Below, piece after piece: positions 1-6,954 of a DNA stretch of 9,141 nt. The position numbers and the translations under genes were made by a program. Each line of letters begins with the position of its first letter. Within the stretch, counting starts at the first letter, position 1. The notes below the pieces were generated by a model. It was not told the origin of the DNA. It searched no databases and saw only the letters and a list, made by a program, of their open reading frames with translations. Origin of the DNA: an uncultured Oscillospiraceae bacterium (GTDB lineage Bacteria; Bacillota; Clostridia; Oscillospirales; Ruminococcaceae); the NCBI GenBank assembly GCA_934527255.1, contig CAKTAM010000075.1:1-9141 (forward strand), given 5' to 3'.

Positions 1-159
1 GCGCAGGGCTATCGGCAGCCGCGTGATGTTCTGGCGGCCCAACAGGGCAGCAACGCCATGCCGACCGGGCGCACGGCGGTTTCCCGCGGAGCGCCGCAGC
101 AGGATATTCTGCAGAAAAAGCGCGGCTGGGTGCCGAAGTTTCAGCTGGAGGATGATTGA
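1..159 (+). CDS. 3' end of probable DnaD-domain replication protein (partial)
   Basis: The frame is open from the first base and ends at TGA 157-159, giving the last 52 residues of a protein that begins outside the window. The tail is basic and glutamine-rich (for example DILQKKRGWVPKF) and carries no catalytic motif, so identity comes only from context. In many Clostridia a DnaD-like primosome protein sits directly upstream of the DnaC/DnaI-type helicase loader, which is the next gene here, 50 nt downstream. DnaD proteins help load the replicative helicase at origins and restarting forks. The reading frame is well supported; the DnaD name is an inference from neighbourhood and could be wrong. 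Confidence 0.55.
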   Translation, partial: AQGYRQPRDVLAAQQGSNAMPTGRTAVSRGAPQQDILQKKRGWVPKFQLEDD

Positions 160-209
160 ACCGCCGGTACGGGCGGACAAATCAGGAAGAGCCGGGAAAG
201 GAAAAAGGA

Positions 210-1172
210 ATGGAGACAAAAGCGGCACTGTATCGGGAAGCGTTGCGGCAGGTGAATATCCGGCGGCAGCAGGCGGAGGAAGCAGCCGCCGAAAATCAGG
301 CGCGGCTGCGCCGCGCCGCGCCGGAATATGAAACCGCACGGCTGGCGCTGCTGAACGCGCAGATCGAGCAGGCGCGGTTGGCTGCGCAGGCTCTGCCGCT
401 GCAGGCGGCACAGGCAAAAATACAGCAGTGGGAAAGCCGCCTGCAGGACATTCTGGCGCAGGCCGGTTTTACGGTCGACCAATTGCAGCCGCAGTACCGC
501 TGTGCCGTCTGTCGGGATACCGGGCGTGTTGGCGGCGGCCGCTGCCGCTGCGTTGAGCAGGAGATGCGGCGGCTGCGCCGCGAGCAGATCAACCGAGAGT
601 TTCCGCTGGAGCTTTCCAGCTTCGAGCGCTTTCAGCTGGAGCGCTATTCTACGGCGGCAGACCCACAGCTGGGCACCTCTCCGCGTGCGATCATGTCGCA
701 GGTCCTGGCGTATTGCCGCGCGTATGCCGAGCATTTCCGCCCAGGCGCGCCCAGTCTGCTGCTGATGGGCGATGCAGGTCTTGGTAAGACCCATCTGGCG
801 CTTTCCATTGCCAACCGTGTGTTGGATGCCGGGTTTGACGTTGTGTATGTCAGCGCGCAGCAGGCCTTTGCCGTGCTGGACAGCGCCAGCCGGGACGGCA
901 GCCGTGAGGCATGGCTGGATGCTATGCTGGAGGCTGATCTGCTGATACTGGACGATCTGGGGACGGAATATGTGGTGCCGCACACCATTTCCGTGCTGTA
1001 TCAGATCGTCAATACCCGGCTGTGCAGCAAACGGCCGACCGTGTATACCACCAATATTGTCACACAGCAGCTGATGAACGCCCGCTATACCGAAAAGGTG
1101 ACCAGCCGTTTGCTGGGCAGCTGCGAGCTGCTGCAATTTTATGGCGAGGACGTGCGCCTGCAGGGCAAATGA
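210..1172 (+). CDS. DnaC/DnaI-type helicase loader AAA+ ATPase
   Basis: This 320-aa protein fits the ATP-binding loader family that delivers the replicative DnaB/DnaC-type helicase to DNA. Residues 1-85 are Ala/Gln/Arg-rich and predicted helical or coiled. A Cys cluster follows (C98, C101, C112, C114, pattern CxxC...CxC), resembling the zinc-binding N-terminal region of DnaI. The AAA+ core shows Walker A GDAGLGKT (187-194), Walker B LLILDDLG (244-251) and a sensor-1 TTN (280-282). The ATG at 210 is chosen because GGGAAAGG lies just upstream. A TTG at 156, overlapping the previous stop as TTGA, would add 18 unconserved-looking residues. The gene appears co-transcribed with the upstream replication gene and, across 59 nt, with the PHP gene. 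Confidence 0.9.
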   Translation: METKAALYREALRQVNIRRQQAEEAAAENQARLRRAAPEYETARLALLNAQIEQARLAAQALPLQAAQAKIQQWESRLQDILAQAGFTVDQLQPQYRCAVCRDTGRVGGGRCRCVEQEMRRLRREQINREFPLELSSFERFQLERYSTAADPQLGTSPRAIMSQVLAYCRAYAEHFRPGAPSLLLMGDAGLGKTHLALSIANRVLDAGFDVVYVSAQQAFAVLDSASRDGSREAWLDAMLEADLLILDDLGTEYVVPHTISVLYQIVNTRLCSKRPTVYTTNIVTQQLMNARYTEKVTSRLLGSCELLQFYGEDVRLQGK

Positions 1173-1231
1173 ACGGCAGGTGAGCCGCCGCGCCTGCAAG
1201 GCTTCACACAGAACGAAAGGAGAACAGACAG

Positions 1232-2074
1232 ATGCCAGGCGATCTTCATACGCATACGACTTTTTCTGATGGCTGCATTCCCATTGCACAGCTGCCGCCG
1301 CTGGCTGCATGGGCGGGCATGCAGTATCTTTCCGTTACCGATCACGATACCTTTGCCGCACATGATTACGCGCTGCAGCACCCGCAGCAGAACGGTGTTC
1401 ACCTGATACCGGGCGTTGAGCTCAGCGCATGGGATGAAAACCGCAAGCGCAAGGTGCACCTGCTGTGCTATGGGGCCAACAAAACACCGGCACTGCAGCA
1501 GCATATCCAGCGCATTGCAGATTCCCGCAATAAGCAGCAGCGCCAGTCCATCGAAGCGCTGCTGAAGCTGTATCCCTTTCTACGGCAGGAGGAGATCCTT
1601 CAAAAGGCGGCGGACAGCGGCGTGGTATATAAGGCGCATATCATGCGCACCCTGCGGGAATACGCCCTGACGGGTGCCATTTACGGCGATCTGTACCGCC
1701 AGCTGCTGGGGCGCGGCGGCAGCTGTCATGCCTCGCCCAGCTACCGCGCGCCGGTGCGCAGCCTGCTGCAGGCCGCACACGAGGCGCAGGCGGTCGTGGT
1801 GCTGGCGCACCCGGGCGTGTATGATTCCATGGAGCTGGCGCAGGAGCTGGCGCGCGAGGGCGCGATCGACGGCGTGGAGATTCAGCATCCGGGCAACAGC
1901 CCTGCTGTTCGCATTGCCTTGCGGAACATGGCGATGGAGTATGGCCTGATTGTAACGGGCGGGACCGATTATCACGGCATGAACAGCGACCGTATCTGCC
2001 CGGTGGGCAGCTGCACCACGGCGGATGCCCAGTTGGAGCGCCTGCTGGAGCTGATGCAGAAAAAGCACCGGTAA
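1232..2074 (+). CDS. PHP-domain metal-dependent phosphoesterase (TrpH/YciV-like)
   Basis: This 280-aa protein is a complete PHP-fold metallophosphoesterase. The ligand motifs occur in family order: DLHTHTTFSDG (H6, H8, D13), TDHD (D37-D39), GVE (E63), KVH (H76), LAHPG (H193), EIQHP (H219) and GGTDYHG (D246, H248). These residues normally hold a cluster of metal ions. The stand-alone length and short insert match the TrpH/YciV group. Characterised members of that group hydrolyse 3',5'-nucleoside bisphosphates or short RNA ends; the substrate here is an inference. Histidinol phosphatase of the HisK type is less likely because no his genes are nearby. The start is set by AAAGGAG (about 1220-1226) before ATG 1232. 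Transcription probably reads in from the helicase-loader gene. Confidence 0.9.
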   Translation: MPGDLHTHTTFSDGCIPIAQLPPLAAWAGMQYLSVTDHDTFAAHDYALQHPQQNGVHLIPGVELSAWDENRKRKVHLLCYGANKTPALQQHIQRIADSRNKQQRQSIEALLKLYPFLRQEEILQKAADSGVVYKAHIMRTLREYALTGAIYGDLYRQLLGRGGSCHASPSYRAPVRSLLQAAHEAQAVVVLAHPGVYDSMELAQELAREGAIDGVEIQHPGNSPAVRIALRNMAMEYGLIVTGGTDYHGMNSDRICPVGSCTTADAQLERLLELMQKKHR

Positions 2075-2089
2075 GCGATGCAGCCCTTT

Positions 2090-2121
2090 TCCGCTTTTTG
2101 CGAAACGGCGGATTCTTTTTT
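2090..2121 (+). terminator. weak candidate terminator after the PHP gene
   Basis: TCCGC (2090-2094) can pair with GCGGA (2108-2112), followed by TTCTTTTTT. The stem is only 5 bp with a 13-nt loop, so this is a tentative call. An AT-only inverted repeat, TTCTTTTT/AAAAAGAA, overlaps the T tract at 2113-2130. The change to a new promoter just downstream makes termination here plausible. Confidence 0.35.
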
Positions 2122-2179
2122 CAAAAAGAAAATATTTTCGACAAAACAGAGAAAAGCGGGCGGCAGGCCCGGCCATCAG

Positions 2180-2209
2180 TTGCAATCAAAAAAGAGAATG
2201 TGCTAAAAT
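2180..2209 (+). promoter_or_regulatory. sigma-A-type promoter with extended -10 for the TSCPD gene
   Basis: The -35 box is TTGCAA (2180-2185) and the -10 box is TAAAAT (2204-2209), with an 18-nt spacer and an extended -10 TG at 2201-2202. It sits about 60 nt upstream of ATG 2268. The leader contains a small hairpin, CCCGA/TCGGG with a 3-nt loop (2225-2237), ahead of the AAAGGAG ribosome site at 2251-2257. This is the only clear vegetative promoter I see in the window. Confidence 0.65.
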
Positions 2210-2267
2210 AAGAAGGCTTTCAGACCCGAACCTCGGGAAAACGGCACAGCAAAGGAGAATTTACCTT

Positions 2268-2519
2268 ATGACATATGTACGGAAAAACAGCGGCGTATGT
2301 TCTGCCAGTACGGAAGTGACGCTGGACGACAACAACAAGATCGTTTCGGTCAAGGTCGTGGGCGGCTGCAATGGCAACCTGAAGGGTGTCAGCGCGCTGC
2401 TGGAGGGGATGGACGCCAACGAGGCCATTCGCCGTTTGGAGGGGCTGCGCTGCGGCAACAAGCAGTCGTCATGTCCCGATCAGATCGCGCAGACCCTCAA
2501 GGAGGCTCTGGCACAGTAA
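2268..2519 (+). CDS. four-Cys TSCPD-domain protein (TIGR03905-like)
   Basis: This small protein of 83 aa matches the stand-alone TSCPD family common in Clostridia. It has four cysteines (C11, C34, C62, C69), the GGCNGNLKG core (32-40), and SSCPDQ (67-72) in place of the canonical TSCPD string. A related domain occurs at the C-terminus of some adenosylcobalamin-dependent ribonucleotide reductases, where the cysteines may bind metal or carry redox equivalents; the role of the free-standing version is unknown. Length is typical for the family. The ATG at 2268 follows AAAGGAG with about 10 nt spacing. It is probably a one-gene unit: a promoter lies upstream (2180-2209) and a terminator downstream (2579-2616). 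Confidence 0.88.
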   Translation: MTYVRKNSGVCSASTEVTLDDNNKIVSVKVVGGCNGNLKGVSALLEGMDANEAIRRLEGLRCGNKQSSCPDQIAQTLKEALAQ

Positions 2520-2578
2520 CCGTCCGCAGGATGGTTCGGCGTGGGCACGGCGCCTGGCGCAAGCCCGCTGCGTTCCGA

Positions 2579-2616
2579 AAGCTCTGCTGCTTTTTTAGCG
2601 GCAGGGCTTTTGTTTT
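2579..2616 (+). terminator. Rho-independent terminator after the TSCPD gene
   Basis: AAGCTCTGCTGC (2579-2590) pairs with GCGGCAGGGCTT (2598-2609) over 12 bp including two G-U wobbles. The loop is 7 nt (TTTTTTA) and a T-rich tail follows (TTGTTTT to 2616). It lies 60 nt past the TSCPD stop. Confidence 0.8.
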
Positions 2617-2704
2617 GCGGCGCGCTGCGGCTGCCTGTGCCGGTCGCCGGGAAAGCATGACGCCGACTGAATATTTTATGCGGCCGCCGCCCACACTTCC
2701 CACG

Positions 2705-2714
2705 AGGAAAGGGG
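2705..2714 (+). promoter_or_regulatory. ribosome binding site fixing a TTG start for the Clp ATPase
   Basis: AGGAAAGGGG ends 8 nt before TTG 2723. The conserved N-terminal Clp domain begins right at this codon (TFKRFDSASNRAL), whereas the in-frame extension upstream crosses the TSCPD gene and its terminator. TTG is therefore preferred over the upstream ATG at 2657. Confidence 0.7.
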
Positions 2715-2722
2715 CTGGGCAT

Positions 2723-4939
2723 TTGTATACTTTCAAACGTTTTGATTCGGCATCCAACCGGGCGCTGAACGGCGCGATCCGTCTGGCGGGCGAGCTTGGC
2801 CATGAACAGGTCGGCACCGAGCATCTGCTGCTGTGTCTGGTGTGCGGCCACAGAAAAAAGCAGCGAGAGAGCGGTGTTCCGGAGGAGCGCCTGCGCGATT
2901 ATCTTGTTCGCCGTTTCGGCCGGGGCGATGCCCGGCGGCTTGGCCCGGAGAACTTCAATCGGGAGCTTACAGCTGTGCTGGAAAGCTGCGGGCAGAAAAA
3001 AGCGCCGCGGCGGCGTGTGACGGATGCGCAGCTGCTGGCACAGCTGTTGGAGCCGCAGACGGAGGCAGCCCGGATGGCGGGCGAGCTGCAGCTGACGTTT
3101 TTGGGCGGCAATGCGCCGCAGGCGCTGCTCAGCGAGCCAAAGTCAGCGCCCCTGCCGCGCGGCCGCGGGCTGGAGCGTTACGGCAAAAATCTGACGCAGA
3201 TGGCACGCCAGAATCAGCTGGATCCCTGCATTGGCAGAGAAGCGGAAACGGCGCGACTGCTGCAGATACTCTGCCGCCGCCAGAAAAACAACCCCTGTCT
3301 GGTGGGTGAACCCGGCGTGGGCAAAACGGCCGTGGTCGAAGGACTGGCGCAGCTCATCGCACAGGATGCCGTGCCTGTACCGCTGCGTTATAAGCAGATA
3401 TTCAGTCTGGATATTGCCAGCGTTGTGGCGGGCACCAAATACCGCGGCGATTTTGAAGAGCGTCTGCGCGGCATTCTGGAGGAGGCCAGTGCGGGCCGCG
3501 GCGTCATTCTTTTCATTGACGAGGTGCACACCATCATAGGCGCAGGCGCGGCCGAGGGGGCGGTGGATGCGGCAAACATCCTTAAGCCGGTGCTGGCAAG
3601 GGGCGGCCTGCAGCTGATCGGTGCGACCACAACGACGGAGTATCACCGCCACATTGAAAAGGATGCCGCATTGGAGAGACGGTTTCAGCAGGTGCCTGTG
3701 GAGGAACCCGACCGGGAGAAAACGCTGCAGATTCTGCAAGGGCTGCGCCCTCGCTATGAAGAATTTCACCGGATGAAAATTTCGGATGAGGCACTGGATG
3801 CGGCAGTGGATCTCAGCATACGGTATATTCATGACCGTTTCCTGCCGGATAAGGCGGTGGATCTGTTGGATGAGGCCGCCTCGGCTTGTGTTGCGCAGGA
3901 GTGCAGCCGACGTGCCAGAACGGCTGTGCTGGGGGTGCAGCCGGTGCTGCAGACGGCCGCCCGCTGGGTTGGAATGCCGGTAGAACAGCTGACACGCAGC
4001 GACCGGCAGCGCCTGTTGGAGCTGGAAAACTGTCTGCAGGAGGGGGTGATCGGCCAGCAGAGGGCCACGGCGGCGGTAGCGGCTGCCGTGCGGCGCTTTC
4101 GGATGGGCTTTTCCGAGGACGGCCGCCCCAACGGTTCGTTCCTGTTTTTGGGGCCGACCGGCGTCGGCAAGTCGCTGTTGGCACGAATACTGGCGCGGCA
4201 GCTTTTCGGTTCGGAAAAGCTGCTGTTTCGCTTTGATATGAGCGAATATAACGAGCCGCACTCCGTCAGCCGGCTGATCGGCGCGTCGCCGGGTTATGTC
4301 GGTTACGAACGCTCCGGCCTGCTGACCGGTGCGGTCCACCGCCACCCTTACTGTATCGTACTGTTTGACGAGCTGGAAAAGGCGCACCCGGAGGTGCTGC
4401 GGCTGCTGCTGCAGATATTGGAGGAGGGCGAGCTGACGGATAACGACGGCCGCAGGGTCGATTTCCGTCATACGCTGGTGCTGGCAACCTCTAACCTTGG
4501 CTCCCGACAGGATGGCTGGGCCGCTGCGCAGGTCGGGTTTGCCCGCACGGAAAATCCGGACAGAGTACCGCCGCAGGTGCGTCAGTTTCTGACGCCGGAG
4601 CTGGTCAACCGGTTTGACGAGATCGTTACGTTTGACCGGTTGGATCGCCCCGCACTGGAAAAAATTGCCCGTCAGCAGCTGCAGCAGCTGGCGGCCCGGC
4701 TGCGTGCGCAAAGCATTGAGCTGGAGTTTACGGCGCAAAGCTGCCGTACGCTGGTCGAGCAGTGCTGGCAGCCGGAGTATGGGGCGCGCCCGCTGCGCCG
4801 CGGCATCAAGACCTATGTTGAGGATCCTCTGTGCATGGAGTTGCTGCAATCGCCGCCTCAGGCGGTCTCTCATGTGGTACTGGACGGCGGCGAGAACGGC
4901 CTGCAGCTGGCCTTTCGCCAGCCGGTCTGTACCGGCTGA
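2723..4939 (+). CDS. ClpC/ClpA-type AAA+ unfoldase of the Clp protease
   Basis: This 738-aa two-ring AAA+ unfoldase would feed proteins into ClpP. Residues 1-130 form the Clp_N substrate/adaptor domain (FDSASNRAL, LGHEQVGTEHLLLCLV). The first ATPase ring has Walker A GEPGVGKT (195-202), Walker B FIDEVHT (264-270) and arginine fingers R319/R320. The second has Walker A GPTGVGKS (477-484) and Walker B LFDELEKAH (547-555). A VGF tripeptide at 604-606 sits where ClpC carries its ClpP-docking loop. Between DEAAS (383-387) and the second-ring entry (WVGMPVEQL, 415-423) there are fewer than 30 residues, so the coiled-coil middle domain with the UVR motif found in true ClpC is absent. The layout is thus ClpA-like with ClpC-like sequence. 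The start is TTG. No CtsR or HrcA operator was recognised upstream. Confidence 0.92.
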   Translation: MYTFKRFDSASNRALNGAIRLAGELGHEQVGTEHLLLCLVCGHRKKQRESGVPEERLRDYLVRRFGRGDARRLGPENFNRELTAVLESCGQKKAPRRRVTDAQLLAQLLEPQTEAARMAGELQLTFLGGNAPQALLSEPKSAPLPRGRGLERYGKNLTQMARQNQLDPCIGREAETARLLQILCRRQKNNPCLVGEPGVGKTAVVEGLAQLIAQDAVPVPLRYKQIFSLDIASVVAGTKYRGDFEERLRGILEEASAGRGVILFIDEVHTIIGAGAAEGAVDAANILKPVLARGGLQLIGATTTTEYHRHIEKDAALERRFQQVPVEEPDREKTLQILQGLRPRYEEFHRMKISDEALDAAVDLSIRYIHDRFLPDKAVDLLDEAASACVAQECSRRARTAVLGVQPVLQTAARWVGMPVEQLTRSDRQRLLELENCLQEGVIGQQRATAAVAAAVRRFRMGFSEDGRPNGSFLFLGPTGVGKSLLARILARQLFGSEKLLFRFDMSEYNEPHSVSRLIGASPGYVGYERSGLLTGAVHRHPYCIVLFDELEKAHPEVLRLLLQILEEGELTDNDGRRVDFRHTLVLATSNLGSRQDGWAAAQVGFARTENPDRVPPQVRQFLTPELVNRFDEIVTFDRLDRPALEKIARQQLQQLAARLRAQSIELEFTAQSCRTLVEQCWQPEYGARPLRRGIKTYVEDPLCMELLQSPPQAVSHVVLDGGENGLQLAFRQPVCTG

Positions 4940-4998
4940 TAGGCAAGCGCATATCCTTCCGTGGGCGCACATACTGTATTTTGAAAAAGCACAGGTGC

Positions 4999-5007
4999 GG
5001 GGAGGGG
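4999..5007 (+). promoter_or_regulatory. ribosome binding site supporting GTG 5015 for the P-type ATPase
   Basis: GGGGAGGGG ends 7 nt before GTG 5015. The alternative GTG at 5009 is only 1 nt from the same site and therefore too close. The 75-nt gap after the Clp stop shows no clear terminator, so read-through from the Clp gene is likely. Confidence 0.6.
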
Positions 5008-5014
5008 TGTGAAC

Positions 5015-6934
5015 GTGCAGTACAGCGGTCTGAATGAGGCCCAAGTGGAGGCTGCGCGGCGTCAGGGCGAAAATCGGCTGCATACCGGCGCAAAAACCAG
5101 TGTGGCCGGGTTGTTTTTCAGTCAGTTCAAGGATGTGATGATTCTGATCCTGGCGGCGGCGACGGTGGTCAGCGCATGGATGGGGGATGGGGCAGAGGCG
5201 GCCGCCATCATCGCCATTGTGCTGCTGAATGCGCTGATGGGCTTTCTGCAGGAGTATAAAACGGAAAAAACGCTGCATGCTCTTCAGGCCATGACCGCGC
5301 CGACAGCGCATGTGGTACGCAGCGGCAGGCAGCAAACACTGCCTGCCGCCGAGCTCGTCTGCGGCGATATTGCCATGCTGCATGCGGGCGACCGTGTACC
5401 GGCGGATGGCGTGCTGCTGGAGGCGCAGCGCCTGAGCATGGATGAATCCCTGCTGACAGGCGAAAGTACGGCGGTGGAAAAGCAGCCGAAGGACGGTGTT
5501 TTTATGGGTGCCATGACGGCGGCGGGTGCCGGTGTCATGCGCGTTACTGCTGTAGGCATGGCGACGGAAATGGGGCGCATTGCCTCCATGATCGGCCATG
5601 CGCAGCCAGAGAAAACGCCGCTGCAGAAGCGCCTGCAGCAGTTGGGTAAGACGGTTGCTGTGGGGTGCCTGCTGGTCTGCGTTGGGGTTGGGCTGCTGGG
5701 CTGGGTGCGCGGCGAGCCGTTCTGGGATATGCTGCTGGCCGGTATTTCACTGGCGGTGGCGGCTATTCCGGAGGGCATGCCCGCCATTGTGACCATCGTG
5801 TTGGCGCTGTCAGTAGGGCGCATTCTGAAAAAGGGAGCTATCATCCGTCGTTTGCCGGCAGTGGAAACGCTGGGCTGCGCGGGCGTGATCTGCAGCGACA
5901 AAACCGGCACCATCACACAGAATCGCATGTCGCTGCAGGAAATTTGCTGCGGTATGACAGAAACCGGCTCCAGCAGCTTCTGCCTGCGGGCGGAGGGACT
6001 GTACAAAGGCACACAGCGCTGTACGGTGCAGACGGAGCCTTTACTGGCGCGCCTGCTGCGCTGCGCCGTTTTATGCTCGCAGGCGCAGGCTGTGCAGGAA
6101 AACGGGCAGCCAGCCTTTGAAGGCGATGCAACGGAAAACGCTTTGCTGGCGGCCGCGCTGAAAGCGGGGGAATCCCCGGCGGCGCTGCACCGGCAGTGGC
6201 GAAGCACAAAGCAGATCCCATTTGATTCGGTGCGCAAGCGGATGTGCGTAACGGTCGCGCCGCCGACGGGGCAGGCCCTGTTTTTGTGCAAGGGCGCGCC
6301 GGATGTTTTGCTGGAGCATTGCAGCCGTATTGCACAGGCCAATGGCGATCAGCCGCTGGGGGCGGTCGTCCGGCGGCGTCTGTTTGAAAAGCTGGGTCAG
6401 TTGGCCTCGCAGGGGTATCGCGTGCTGGCCTTTGCGGAAAACGACCGGGCAGCAGAGGGCGAGCACGGCATGATCTTCCTGGGGCTTGCCGCCCTGCAGG
6501 ATCCGCCCAAGCCGCAGGTGGAGGGCGCTGTGCGGCGCTGCCGCCATGCCGGGATGAAGCCGGTCATGATCACCGGCGACTATCCACAGACTGCACAGGC
6601 CATTGCGGCACGGGTCGGCATCTGGCGTTCCGGCGATGTCATTCTGACGGGCAGTCAACTGGATGGGCTCAGCGACAGCCAGCTGGAGGCTGTTTGTATG
6701 AAGACTTCGGTCTATGCACGCGTGACCCCGCAGCATAAGCTGCGCATCGTGCGCGCTTATCAGAATTGCGGGCAGGTCGTTGCAATGACAGGGGATGCCG
6801 TCCGCTCCGGTTCTGCCACCGCAAAGGGGCAGAAGGGCCTTCTGCGGCGGCATCCGGCAGTTTGGCGGGCGGCCCGGAAAAATAAAACGGCTGTACTTCA
6901 AAGCGTTTTTCGGCGGAAAGCTTCCGTCTTTTGA
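5015..6934 (+). pseudogene. P-type (PMCA/SERCA-like) cation ATPase, C-terminally truncated
   Basis: The intact part is an unmistakable P2-type ATPase, most like Ca2+-transporting ones. It has TM1-TM2 (about 41-79), the actuator-domain TGES (148-151), TM3-TM4 with PEGMPA (252-257), the phosphorylation site CSDKTGTIT (D295), the nucleotide-site KGAPD (426-430), DPPKP (496-500) and ITGD (519-522). At MTGD (591-594) the family should continue as GVNDAPAL. Here it reads AVRSGSAT and then basic low-complexity residues to a stop at 6932-6934. The Mg-binding hinge and TM5-TM10, including the transport-site residues they carry, are missing: about 600 family residues remain of the usual 850-900. It cannot be a working pump as it stands. 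The break coincides with the border of phage-derived sequence, so insertion or deletion is the probable cause; the missing half could lie beyond the window. Confidence 0.85.
6829..6845. repeat. 17-nt near-perfect palindrome
   Basis: GCAGAAGGGCCTTCTGC reads the same on both strands apart from the central base. As RNA it can form a 7-bp stem with a GGC loop. No T tract follows, so it is not a classical terminator. It lies 30 nt after the ATPase break point. Confidence 0.6.
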
Positions 6935-6954
6935 AAAAGGCTTTGGGGTGCAGC
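6890..6954. repeat. 65-nt long imperfect hairpin at the chromosome/phage junction
   Basis: The 22-nt arm 6890-6911 pairs with the 22-nt arm 6933-6954, with one G-G mismatch (6905/6939) and three G-U wobbles. An inner hairpin, CGGAA-AGC-TTCCG (6914-6926), is extendable by two pairs. TTTT (6929-6932) bulges on one side. The symmetry is far beyond chance for ordinary intergenic DNA. It could be a bidirectional terminator, the end of a mobile or REP-like element, or a structured RNA. It ends about 18 nt before the phage head-protein similarity starts. Confidence 0.75.

Noticed and set aside
141..1310. Minus-strand open frame of about 390 codons opposite the helicase-loader gene.
   Set aside because: Low-complexity Ala/Gln/Leu-rich translation with no motif; the + strand protein has full AAA+ signatures.
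2672..2677. TATTTT as a possible -10 box for the Clp gene.
   Set aside because: No acceptable -35 hexamer lies 16-19 nt upstream, so a promoter cannot be supported here.
2297..2722. In-frame upstream extension of the Clp ATPase to base 2297.
   Set aside because: It would run through the TSCPD gene in another frame and across a strong terminator. The conserved Clp N-domain starts at TTG 2723, with a ribosome site just before it.
3143..5599. Very long open frame on the minus strand (over 800 codons) covering parts of the Clp and P-type ATPase genes.
   Set aside because: The translation is rich in Arg, Gln and His and resembles no family, while the + strand frames contain complete Walker, VGF, TGES and DKTGT motifs. 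It is the usual antisense shadow in GC-rich coding DNA.
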